Shown piece by piece: positions 34,225 to 41,266 of a stretch of DNA of 64,000 bases. The DNA is taken from the NCBI RefSeq assembly GCF_042676025.1, contig NZ_JBHTJP010000032.1, positions 1 to 64,000 on the forward strand, in the 5' to 3' direction. The notes below the pieces were generated by a model that did not search any database, had not been told where the DNA came from, and worked only from the letters and a program-made list of their open reading frames with translations. The DNA comes from Salinimicrobium gaetbulicola (GTDB lineage Bacteria; Bacteroidota; Bacteroidia; Flavobacteriales; Flavobacteriaceae). Position numbers and translations under genes: made by a program. The number at the start of each line of letters is the position of its first letter. The first letter of the stretch is position 1.

Positions 34225-34251
34225 AAGGTCTGTCTATCGACGGGCCTTTTT
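34225..34251 (+). terminator. Terminator of the sigma factor operon
   Basis: AAGGTCTGTC (34225-34234) pairs with GACGGGCCTT (34239-34248), two G-U pairs, loop TATC, then T5. The 3' arm overlaps the last codons of the convergent nth gene. Confidence 0.75.
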
Positions 34252-34896
34252 CTTTTGGTATTCTTCCAGGACTGTCTTTCTTCCGATGGTTCTGGTGATA
34301 ATATCCTTTTCCAGGTCCCATCCACGAGCCGGAGAATATTCCCGGCCATACCAGATTATTTGTAAATGAAGCTCATTCCATAATTCTTTCGGAAAAAGCC
34401 TTTTTGCATCCTTTTCAGTTTGAACCACATTCTTTCCATTAGAAAGATTCCAACGGTACATTAGCCTGTGGATATGCGTGTCAACCGGAAACGAAGGCAC
34501 ATTAAAAGCCTGGGACATCACCACGCTGGCAGTCTTATGTCCCACGGCAGGTAATTTTTCAAGGGCTTCAATATCTGCGGGGACTTCGCCGTTGTGCTCT
34601 TCGATAAGGATCTTTGAGAGTCCGTGGATACCTTTAGATTTCATGGGAGAAAGACCAACCGGTTTAATGATCTCCCTGATCTCTTCTACTGAAAGGCGAA
34701 CCATCGCGTGAGGATTATCTGCTTTCTCAAAAAGCAGTGGGGTGATCTGGTTAACCCGCACATCGGTGCTTTGAGCAGATAAAAGAACTGCAATTAAAAG
34801 TGTATAGGGGTCTTTATGATCTAAAGGAATGGGAATAGTAGGATAAATTTCCTGAAGTGTGTCAATAACAAATTGAACTTTTTCCTGCTTGTTCAT
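34234..34896 (-). CDS. nth: Endonuclease III, lacking the Fe-S cluster
   Basis: A 220-residue HhH-GPD base-excision glycosylase/AP lyase acting on oxidised pyrimidines. The helix-hairpin-helix LPAVGHKTASVVM contains catalytic Lys121, and Asp139 in FPVDTHIHR is the second catalytic residue. Where E. coli Nth has the Cys-X6-Cys-X2-Cys-X5-Cys cluster after HGR, this protein reads YGREYSPARGWDLEKDIITR: the four cysteines are gone and the protein has none at all. The fold and active site remain, so an active cluster-free enzyme is likely. Divergent from bcp. Confidence 0.9.
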   Translation of the reverse strand: MNKQEKVQFVIDTLQEIYPTIPIPLDHKDPYTLLIAVLLSAQSTDVRVNQITPLLFEKADNPHAMVRLSVEEIREIIKPVGLSPMKSKGIHGLSKILIEEHNGEVPADIEALEKLPAVGHKTASVVMSQAFNVPSFPVDTHIHRLMYRWNLSNGKNVVQTEKDAKRLFPKELWNELHLQIIWYGREYSPARGWDLEKDIITRTIGRKTVLEEYQKKKARR

Positions 34897-34903
34897 TTAT
34901 GCT

Positions 34904-34922
34904 TAAATTTGAGACAAAAGTA
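34904..34922. promoter_or_regulatory. Interleaved divergent promoters of nth and bcp
   Basis: Plus strand TAAATTTG (34904-34911) serves bcp at 34929; minus strand TACTTTTG (34922-34915) serves nth at 34896. Both are exact -7 matches and each would lie in the other's initial transcribed region, so RNA polymerase can hardly use both at once. Confidence 0.6.
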
Positions 34923-34928
34923 AACAAT

Positions 34929-35378
34929 ATGACGACATTAAAAGAAGGGGACAACGCGCCTCAATTTTCAGCTAAAGATCAGGATGGTAAGATCCATAAA
35001 TTGGAAGATTATAAAGGGAAAAAGCTGGTAGTTTTCTTTTATCCCAAGGCCAGCACTCCTGGATGTACTGCTGAAGCTTGCAATTTAAGAGATAACTGGG
35101 AGCAGTTTAAAGCTCAGGGATACGAGATCCTTGGAGTAAGTGCCGATTCTGAAAAAAGACAGCAGAACTTTAAAAATAAATACGAGTTGCCTTTTCCGTT
35201 ATTAGCTGATGAGGATAAGGAAGTGATCAATGCTTTTGGAGTATGGGGACCCAAGAAATTTATGGGTAAAGAGTATGATGGCATTCACCGAACTACTTTC
35301 GTGATCGATGAAAATGGAAAAATTTCAGAAGTGATCTCTAAAGTAAAAACCAAAGATCACGCTGCCCAGATATTATAA
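34929..35378 (+). CDS. bcp: Thioredoxin-dependent thiol peroxidase (Bcp/PrxQ)
   Basis: 149 residues from ATG 34929, the family start MTTLKEGDNAPQFSAKDQDG; an earlier ATG at 34899 lies upstream of the predicted transcript start and is rejected. It reduces peroxides using a peroxidatic Cys in YPKASTPGCTAEACNLRD, where the resolving Cys five residues later marks the PrxQ type. The rest (GVSADSEKRQQNFKNKYELPFPLLADED) is typical. Next to nth, it forms a small oxidative-damage locus. Confidence 0.92.
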   Translation: MTTLKEGDNAPQFSAKDQDGKIHKLEDYKGKKLVVFFYPKASTPGCTAEACNLRDNWEQFKAQGYEILGVSADSEKRQQNFKNKYELPFPLLADEDKEVINAFGVWGPKKFMGKEYDGIHRTTFVIDENGKISEVISKVKTKDHAAQIL

Positions 35379-35380
35379 GG

Positions 35381-35755
35381 TTATTTGGTGATCTCCAATT
35401 TCTGAAGGGTGGCAATGCTGTCGCAATTCTCAAAAAATAACTCCAGATTGTGAGTTGGGCTTTGGCCGGTCACCATATAGGTTTTGCATGAATCAAGATC
35501 TGTATTGCTTCGGCCGAAGTCTACATCACCTTTTTTAAGCACGAGGGAAATATCAGCTGTGTCTACCTGGTAAAGTCTCATGTTTTCCAATGCCTCATCA
35601 GAATAAACCCGTTCCTTAATGCGGATATTTTTTAAAACCCGGGCATTTGGTGAATAATCACAGGACGTTTTCTTTCCGCTCAGAAAAAATGCGAGAATAA
35701 CAAGACCAATGGAAAAGCCTCCAAGGTAAAAGCCTAATCGGTGAATAAATTTCAT
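35381..35755 (-). CDS. Small membrane-anchored protein, DUF4258-like
   Basis: 124 residues: one N-terminal transmembrane helix (LGFYLGGFSIGLVILAFFLSG) and a periplasmic domain with Cys33, Cys93 and Cys112 (CDYSPNARVLKNI, LDSCKTYMV). YSDEALENMRLYQVDTADISLVLKKGDVD resembles the RHAxxRMxxRxI start of DUF4258 domains, with weak confidence. It follows the alanine dehydrogenase gene by six bases and likely shares its transcript. Confidence 0.65.
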   Translation of the reverse strand: MKFIHRLGFYLGGFSIGLVILAFFLSGKKTSCDYSPNARVLKNIRIKERVYSDEALENMRLYQVDTADISLVLKKGDVDFGRSNTDLDSCKTYMVTGQSPTHNLELFFENCDSIATLQKLEITK

Positions 35756-35761
35756 TGAGAT

Positions 35762-36961
35762 CTAAAAAATTAGAAGATTGATATCCCGGTAGGAGAGATC
35801 AAACCAATCTGCAATAGATTTGTTGGTTAAAATTCCGTGGTAAAAGTACAAACCATTTCTTAAACCTTTATCAAATCGAAGCGTATTTTCAAGTCCGCCT
35901 TGTTCGGCAATATGTAACAGGTAGGGAGTGAAGATATTACTAATGGAAAGTGAAGCCGTGCGGGCATAACGTGACGGAATGTTAGGCACGCAATAATGAA
36001 CCACCCCAGATTTCACAAAAGTGGGTTTTTCATGGGTAGTCACTTCGCTGGTTTCAAAACACCCGCCCATATCTATACTCACATCTATAATAACGGCTCC
36101 TTTCTTCATATGGTCTACCATAGATTCGGTCACCAGGATAGGGGAGCGGTTATTGCCTCGAACGGCGCCTATGGCAACATCGCATCTCTTTAAAGCCTTA
36201 ATAAGGTTTTTAGGCTGGACCGTTGAGGTATGTAATGGTCTGCCTAAGTTTGCCTGGATGGTTCTTAACCTGTTCAGGGAATTATCAAAAACCTTGATAT
36301 TAGCACCTAATCCCAAAGCAGAACGTGCTGCGAACTCGCCGACTGTACCGGCTCCTAAAATTACTACTTCAATAGGGGGGACACCACTGATATTTCCGAA
36401 CATCAATCCGTTTCCCGCCGGGTTATTGCTCATTATTTCTGAAGCAATGAGAATGGAAGCGGTACCTGCAATTTCACTTAAAGCTCTTACAGCCGGATAT
36501 GTGCCGTCGTCATCTTTGATAAATTCAAATGCAAGAGCTGTAATTCTTTTAGTAGCAAGCTTTTGAAAATAAGATTTTTGCTGGGTTTTTAATTGTAATG
36601 CAGAAATGATGGTAGATTGCGGATTGACAAGATCCAATTCCTCAAGAGTAGCAGGTTCAACCTTTAAAATAGTAGGACAGGAAAAAACTTTTTTGGTGTC
36701 GCCGGTGATCTCAGCTCCGGCTTCTGAATAATCCCGGTCACTGAACCTAGCCCCGTTTCCTGCACCGGCTTCTATGATCACCCGATGGCCGTGAGCGGTA
36801 AGTGCTGCCACTGCATCTGGGCTTAAACAAACTCTTTTCTCCTGGTAAGCGGTTTCCTTGGGAATACCTATGAATAACTGACCTTTCTGTTTATATACTT
36901 CCAGGGTTTCTTCCTGTGGTATCAACTGTTCCTTGGTAAAGGGAGATAATTGCTCGGTCAT
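35762..36961 (-). CDS. ald: Alanine dehydrogenase
   Basis: 399 residues from ATG 36961 (MTEQLSPFTKEQLIP, as in homologues); a start 15 bases upstream is also open. NAD-dependent interconversion of alanine with pyruvate and ammonia. The N-terminal AlaDh_PNT domain shows IGIPKETAYQEKRVCLSP and a Lys in the pyruvate site; the Rossmann domain has VVILGAGTVGEFAARSALGLGANI (GxGxxG) and VIIDVSIDMGGCFETSE. PNT transhydrogenase alpha is similar, but no beta subunit is near and the single-chain length fits Ald. Confidence 0.88.
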   Translation of the reverse strand: MTEQLSPFTKEQLIPQEETLEVYKQKGQLFIGIPKETAYQEKRVCLSPDAVAALTAHGHRVIIEAGAGNGARFSDRDYSEAGAEITGDTKKVFSCPTILKVEPATLEELDLVNPQSTIISALQLKTQQKSYFQKLATKRITALAFEFIKDDDGTYPAVRALSEIAGTASILIASEIMSNNPAGNGLMFGNISGVPPIEVVILGAGTVGEFAARSALGLGANIKVFDNSLNRLRTIQANLGRPLHTSTVQPKNLIKALKRCDVAIGAVRGNNRSPILVTESMVDHMKKGAVIIDVSIDMGGCFETSEVTTHEKPTFVKSGVVHYCVPNIPSRYARTASLSISNIFTPYLLHIAEQGGLENTLRFDKGLRNGLYFYHGILTNKSIADWFDLSYRDINLLIF

Positions 36962-37013
36962 AATTTCTACTAACAAGGATTAAATTACGACTTTTTTAAA
37001 GAGAAAAACAAAA

Positions 37014-37622
37014 TTATAGTTTCACGTAATAGTCTTCTCTTATCTCGTCTGAAGGATCTTCATCTCGAAAAGATTTGATCTCGTCGTATTCTTTGTCAGA
37101 TAATTGTGAAAAGGGAGAGAGGTTATCACGTTCTAATTCTGTTAGATCAATCCCGTAAATACGATCAAAAATTTTTATTCTAATTAGGTAAACTATGGAA
37201 AGAATAATAATAAAAAAGGGAGCAAGATAGAGAAGTTGTCCAACATCCAACTGATCAGGGCCGTCAATATATGAATCTTCGTAAATGGCAGAGGCTAATT
37301 GATAGGAATACATTGTTATGGGTACTAATATCGAATGATACCACCAATGTTTGCAAGTGAGAAACCAAATAAGCAGTAAAAATAGTGGAGTGATCTTACC
37401 TAAATAGGTCCAGGCAGCAGTCATTACACTATTATAATATTTACTTTCATAGGTGAAAAAGGAATTTTCCCAAACGGAGCCATTTGGGAAAATTTCGTAT
37501 AAATAAAATAAATAGGGTGAAAATGCTATGCAGATAGCTATAAGACTACCCAGCAGAAGGAATTTTGATTTTTGATCTGTCGACAGCTTGTTTTTGGATC
37601 TCATTTTTGTTGTCGTTGTCAT
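37014..37622 (-). CDS. Multi-pass membrane protein of unknown function
   Basis: A 202-residue protein with four or five hydrophobic segments (residues ~21-41, ~76-93, ~97-112, ~127-148) and a charged acidic cytoplasmic tail (LTELERDNLSPFSQLSDKEYDEI, then EDPSDEIREDYY). ATG at 37604 is an alternative start. Its first ~26 codons overlap, in another frame, a 47-residue secreted peptide gene on the same strand, so translation is probably coupled. I do not recognise a family. Confidence 0.65.
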   Translation of the reverse strand: MTTTTKMRSKNKLSTDQKSKFLLLGSLIAICIAFSPYLFYLYEIFPNGSVWENSFFTYESKYYNSVMTAAWTYLGKITPLFLLLIWFLTCKHWWYHSILVPITMYSYQLASAIYEDSYIDGPDQLDVGQLLYLAPFFIIILSIVYLIRIKIFDRIYGIDLTELERDNLSPFSQLSDKEYDEIKSFRDEDPSDEIREDYYVKL

Positions 37623-37689
37623 TATTATGTGTTACAAATAAAGTGGCTCCAAAAATAGATACTGCGAATAAGATAGCTTTGATTTTCAT
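37546..37689 (-). CDS. 47-residue secreted small protein
   Basis: First reading frame after a -7 element at 37740-37733: MKIKAILFAVSIFGATLFV is a signal-peptide-like start, then an Asn/Asp-rich part and QAVDRSKIKIPSAG at the end. The tail resembles the (A)VDKxxIKxP ending seen, from memory, in tiny exported proteins of Flavobacteriaceae. It overlaps the membrane protein gene by 77 bases in another frame. Either may be the main product, but promoter position favours this one being translated. Confidence 0.6.
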   Translation of the reverse strand: MKIKAILFAVSIFGATLFVTHNNDNDNKNEIQKQAVDRSKIKIPSAG

Positions 37690-37732
37690 GATTATGTTTT
37701 TGTAAGGTTATGTTTCGTTTTGTTTTCTGAAG

Positions 37733-37740
37733 CAAACCTA
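37733..37740 (-). promoter_or_regulatory. -7 promoter element of the small secreted protein
   Basis: TAGGTTTG on the minus strand, exact match, 43 bases before the ATG at 37689. It would also transcribe the 202-residue membrane protein gene. Confidence 0.5.
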
Positions 37741-37777
37741 TAAAAAACTAATCCGCTAATTTTTAATACATTATTCG

Positions 37778-37785
37778 TACTTTTG
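37778..37785 (+). promoter_or_regulatory. Orphan -7 promoter element in a gene-free stretch
   Basis: TACTTTTG, followed by CGCCC as often seen in Bacteroidota, points into 37786-37968, a very AT-rich stretch with no gene on the plus strand. Just downstream is a small hairpin GAAAGA (37796-37801)/TCTTTC (37806-37811) with four T. The 37690-37968 region otherwise shows nothing I can name. Confidence 0.35.
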
Positions 37786-37968
37786 CGCCCTTTTTGAAAG
37801 AAAAATCTTTCTTTTCTTAAAATATTATATTTTTTTAAATATAGTTAAAAATTTTATTTATTCGATTTTTTATGCTACTTATCTCCTGTTTTTAGTGCCT
37901 AATTCCAATTATAGAAAGAAAATTCTGACAGCCATTTTCGGGAAAAACCTCGCTAATCCCATCTAAAA

Positions 37969-38373
37969 TTAACAAAACTTTAACATTCTTTTTCCTTCAC
38001 CTACTACTTCGATATCTAGTTTTTGATGCTCCTCCTCGATAAAATTTTCAATTTTTTGAGGCCATTCTATCAAATTCCAGGCATCTGAATCTAAATATTC
38101 CTCAAATCCCATATCCCAGGCTTCACTTTCATCCTTAATTCGGTAAAAATCGAAATGATTTACAGGCCCATTCTCAGTTTCATAAACATTTACCAATGAA
38201 AAAGTTGGGCTTGAACCAATATCCTCGGCGCCCAGTTCTTTGATGATGGATTTTATTAAGGTAGTTTTTCCCGCGCCCATTTCACCGTAAAACAAGAGGG
38301 TTTTACTTTTCGATCGTTTAATGACCTCTCGGGCAACTGACTCAATTTCAGATAGAAGGTAGGTTACTTCCAT
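37969..38373 (-). CDS. tsaE: tRNA threonylcarbamoyladenosine biosynthesis ATPase TsaE
   Basis: A 134-residue P-loop protein. Walker A GEMGAGKTTLI (residues ~30-40), SSPTFSLVNVYE and HFDFYRIKDESEAWDMGFEEY are characteristic of TsaE, which with TsaB, TsaC and TsaD makes the t6A37 modification of ANN-decoding tRNAs. Length is the family norm. It follows porX on the same strand after a 47-base gap. Confidence 0.93.
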   Translation of the reverse strand: MEVTYLLSEIESVAREVIKRSKSKTLLFYGEMGAGKTTLIKSIIKELGAEDIGSSPTFSLVNVYETENGPVNHFDFYRIKDESEAWDMGFEEYLDSDAWNLIEWPQKIENFIEEEHQKLDIEVVGEGKRMLKFC

Positions 38374-38420
38374 ATATAGAAATAATTAGATTTGGGATCG
38401 TAAAGATACGTAAAATTAGA

Positions 38421-39971
38421 TTACCTCGGTAAAAGCACGGTGAAAGGGATGATCATCTCCTCCATTGATACTCCACCATGTTGAAAAGTATTTCGATAAT
38501 AACTTACATAGTGATTGTAATTATTTGGGTAAGCGAAGAACAAATCGCCTTTGGCGAATATAAAGGAGCTGCTCATATTGATAGCCGGTAAATGTATGGT
38601 CTTAGGGTTGGGTGCTGCCAGTACATCTTTTTCTTCGTAGGTTAAACTTTTTCCGGTCTTATATCGAAGGTTTAAACTCGTTTGTTTGTCTCCAATTACT
38701 TTAGATGGATTCTTTACATTTATGGTACCGTGGTCTGTGGTCAGGATCAATTTGAAGCCTAAATGTTGTGCCTGTTGAATTATTTCTAATAAAGGAGAGT
38801 TCTTGAACCAGCTGTGTGTTAAGGAGCGATATGATTTGTTAGTAGAAGCCAGTTCCTTAATGACTTCCATTTCAGTCTTAGAATGGGAGAGCATATCTAC
38901 AAAATTATAAACCACTACCGTAAGATCATTATCCTTTTGGCTTCTGAAGTTTTCAACCAGTTTCTTTCCGGCCTTTAAACTGCTAATTTTATGGTATTCA
39001 TATTTAATGTCCAGTCCCAATCTTTTTAATTGAGCTTGTAAGAATTCATTTTCATGTAAATTTTTTCCACCCTCATCAGTGTCATTCTTCCAGAGATCAG
39101 GATACAACTTTTCCATTTCACTGGGCATTAGGCCTGAGAAAATAGCGTTTCGGGCATACTGTGTAGCGGTAGGAAGGATACTGTAAAACGGCTCCTCCTG
39201 TTCCTTTTTATAATAGTTGTTGATCACGGGTTCAAAAGCTTTCCATTGATCATATCGCATATTATCGATAACCACTAATAGTGTCGGTTGGTCTTTGCTG
39301 ATTTCGGGAATGACCTTTTCTTTAAACAAAGTGTGAGACATTACCGGTGCGTCTGCGTCTTTTTCAAACCAGGTAGGATAGGTCTTATCAATAAATTTAC
39401 AGAACTGGGAATTTGCTTCAGATTTTTGGGATTCCAGAATTTCAAACATTCCGGAGTCCTCGATGTTTTCCAGTTCCAGTTCCCAGTAAATCAACTTTAA
39501 ATAGAGTTCGGCCCATCCTTCATATGAATTGATCATCGCCATATCCATCGCGATCTTTCTGAATTCCTGCTGGTAGCTGGATGTGGTTTTTTCTGAAACT
39601 AACCGGGAGTGATCCAGGTTCTTTTTAATACTTAGCAGAATTTGGTTAGGGTTTACCGGTTTAATAAGATAGTCAGCGATCTTTGAGCCTATTGCTTCTT
39701 CCATTATATATTCTTCCTCACTCTTGGTGATCATCACCACCGGAATATTGGCCTGCTTTTCTTTAATCTCTGCGAGGGTTTCGAGACCGGTTAATCCTGG
39801 CATGTTTTCATCGAGAAATACGATGTCAAAATTCTCTTTCTCGATCTCCTCAAGTGCTTCGGTTCCACTTTGACAGGTTGAAACTTTGTAGTTCTTCCCT
39901 TCTAGAAATAATATATGTGGTTTTAGTAGATCAATCTCATCATCTACCCAGAGTATTTTGATATCATTCAT
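38421..39971 (-). CDS. porX: T9SS response regulator PorX with PglZ domain
   Basis: A 516-residue response regulator: receiver domain (residues 1-~120) with phospho-acceptor Asp54 in VFLDENMPG and Lys104 in YLIKPVNP, a helical linker, and a PglZ/alkaline-phosphatase-like domain (~205-510) with LVVIDNMRYDQWKAF (metal site), FVDMLSHSK and LTTDHGTINVKNP. This architecture is PorX, activated by the PorY kinase and needed for T9SS expression; structural work on PorX supports a zinc phosphodiesterase-type domain. PorY is not in the window. Confidence 0.93.
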   Translation of the reverse strand: MNDIKILWVDDEIDLLKPHILFLEGKNYKVSTCQSGTEALEEIEKENFDIVFLDENMPGLTGLETLAEIKEKQANIPVVMITKSEEEYIMEEAIGSKIADYLIKPVNPNQILLSIKKNLDHSRLVSEKTTSSYQQEFRKIAMDMAMINSYEGWAELYLKLIYWELELENIEDSGMFEILESQKSEANSQFCKFIDKTYPTWFEKDADAPVMSHTLFKEKVIPEISKDQPTLLVVIDNMRYDQWKAFEPVINNYYKKEQEEPFYSILPTATQYARNAIFSGLMPSEMEKLYPDLWKNDTDEGGKNLHENEFLQAQLKRLGLDIKYEYHKISSLKAGKKLVENFRSQKDNDLTVVVYNFVDMLSHSKTEMEVIKELASTNKSYRSLTHSWFKNSPLLEIIQQAQHLGFKLILTTDHGTINVKNPSKVIGDKQTSLNLRYKTGKSLTYEEKDVLAAPNPKTIHLPAINMSSSFIFAKGDLFFAYPNNYNHYVSYYRNTFQHGGVSMEEMIIPFTVLLPR

Positions 39972-39984
39972 ATGCGTATCTTTG
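39957..39984 (+). promoter_or_regulatory. Promoter of the HD phosphohydrolase gene
   Basis: TTTG (39957-39960), 16 bases, TATCTTTG (39977-39984). Spacing is one below the usual range. The only start codon in frame after it is the TTG at 40013, which supports a non-ATG start. Confidence 0.55.
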
Positions 39985-40012
39985 TTCAGATTAATTATTT
40001 AAAAGATTCGGC

Positions 40013-41242
40013 TTGACCTCAAGAAACAAACTCAAAATTCTTAATGATCCAATTTACGGATTTATAACTATTCCTAATGAGCTGTTGTTCGACATCATCG
40101 AACATAAATACTTTCAAAGATTACGCCGAATTTCACAAATGGGATTGTCCTATCTTGTGTATCCTGGGGCGCATCACACCCGTTTCCATCATGCATTAGG
40201 ATGTATGCATCTCATGCAAAAAGCGGTGAGAGTCCTGCGTTTAAAAGGGGTTGAAATATCTGAAGATGAGGAGCAAGCCTTACAAATAGCTATATTGCTT
40301 CACGATATAGGGCATGGTCCTTTTTCTCATGCGATGGAGCATAGTATCGTTGAAGGGGTGAGTCATGAGGCGATTTCTTCCATGTTTATGGAGGAAATGA
40401 ACGCAAAGTTTAACCAAAGATTAACTTTAGCAATTGAGATTTTCAGCGGGAAATACCATCGAAAGTTTCTTTGTCAGTTAATTTCCAGTCAGCTGGACAT
40501 GGATCGGATGGATTACCTGAAAAGAGATAGTTTCTATACAGGGGTGGCTGAAGGTAATATTAACAGTGAACGCCTTATTAGTATGCTCACTGTTGTAGAC
40601 AATGTCCTCATGGTTGAGGAAAAAGGAATCTATTCTGTAGAAAAATTCTTACTTGCCCGTCGTCTTATGTACTGGCAGGTGTACTTACATAAAACCGGTG
40701 TAGTAGCCGAGCAATTATTGATTCGGGTGTTAAAAAGAGCTAAGGAGCTGGTTAGTCAGGGAAGAACCCTATACGGAAGTTCAGCTCTTACTTATTTTTT
40801 GAAAAACCAAATCACTGCTGAGAACTTCACTTCTGAAACTCTCCATATTTTCTCACAATTGGATGATTACGATATCCTGTCGGCTATGAAGGAGTGGGTG
40901 CATGATGAGGATTTTGTATTGAGCAATCTCTGTAAAATGATAATCAACAGGGATCTTCTGAAAATTCGGTTAAAAAAGAATCCTGTTAAAAAAGAAAAGC
41001 TTTTCAGGCATATTGAAAAATTGAAGGAGCGCTATAATATTTCCGAAGAAGAAGCCCGCTATTTTGTGTTTTCAGGAGAGATTTCGAATCTCGCGTATAA
41101 GAAGGAAGATGAGAAAATATTCATCCTAAAAAAGACCGGTAAAATTACGGATGTGGTAAAAGCGTCAGATCATTTTAATTTAATGGCGTTGTCTAAACCG
41201 GTGACCAAGTTTTATATCTGCTATCCGAAACAGAAAGATTAA
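40013..41242 (+). CDS. HD domain phosphohydrolase
   Basis: A 409-residue metal-dependent phosphohydrolase of the YdhJ/SAMHD1-related HD family. The start KILNDPIYGFITIPNEL is conserved in homologues; the metal site is HTRFHHALG (residues ~63-71) and ILLHDIGHGPFSHAMEHS (~99-116), then SSQLDMDRMDYLKRDS with the third and fourth ligands. The substrate may be a dNTP or other nucleotide. It uses a TTG start codon since no in-frame ATG precedes the conserved N-terminus. It is 24 bases ahead of lpxD. Confidence 0.85.
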   Translation: MTSRNKLKILNDPIYGFITIPNELLFDIIEHKYFQRLRRISQMGLSYLVYPGAHHTRFHHALGCMHLMQKAVRVLRLKGVEISEDEEQALQIAILLHDIGHGPFSHAMEHSIVEGVSHEAISSMFMEEMNAKFNQRLTLAIEIFSGKYHRKFLCQLISSQLDMDRMDYLKRDSFYTGVAEGNINSERLISMLTVVDNVLMVEEKGIYSVEKFLLARRLMYWQVYLHKTGVVAEQLLIRVLKRAKELVSQGRTLYGSSALTYFLKNQITAENFTSETLHIFSQLDDYDILSAMKEWVHDEDFVLSNLCKMIINRDLLKIRLKKNPVKKEKLFRHIEKLKERYNISEEEARYFVFSGEISNLAYKKEDEKIFILKKTGKITDVVKASDHFNLMALSKPVTKFYICYPKQKD

Positions 41243-41253
41243 CGCATTTTTTT

Positions 41254-41261
41254 TACTTTTG
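41254..41261 (+). promoter_or_regulatory. -7 promoter element of the lpx operon
   Basis: TACTTTTG, exact, ends five bases before the lpxD ATG at 41267, predicting a leaderless transcript of the lipid A operon. Confidence 0.6.
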
Positions 41262-41266
41262 CCAGA

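Noticed and set aside
34899..34928. Upstream ATG of bcp
   Set aside because: It precedes the -7 element at 34904-34911 and adds ten residues absent from the family.
37872..37895. Seven-codon plus-strand frame MLLISCF resembling a lipobox
   Set aside because: Stops after seven codons; no continuing gene.
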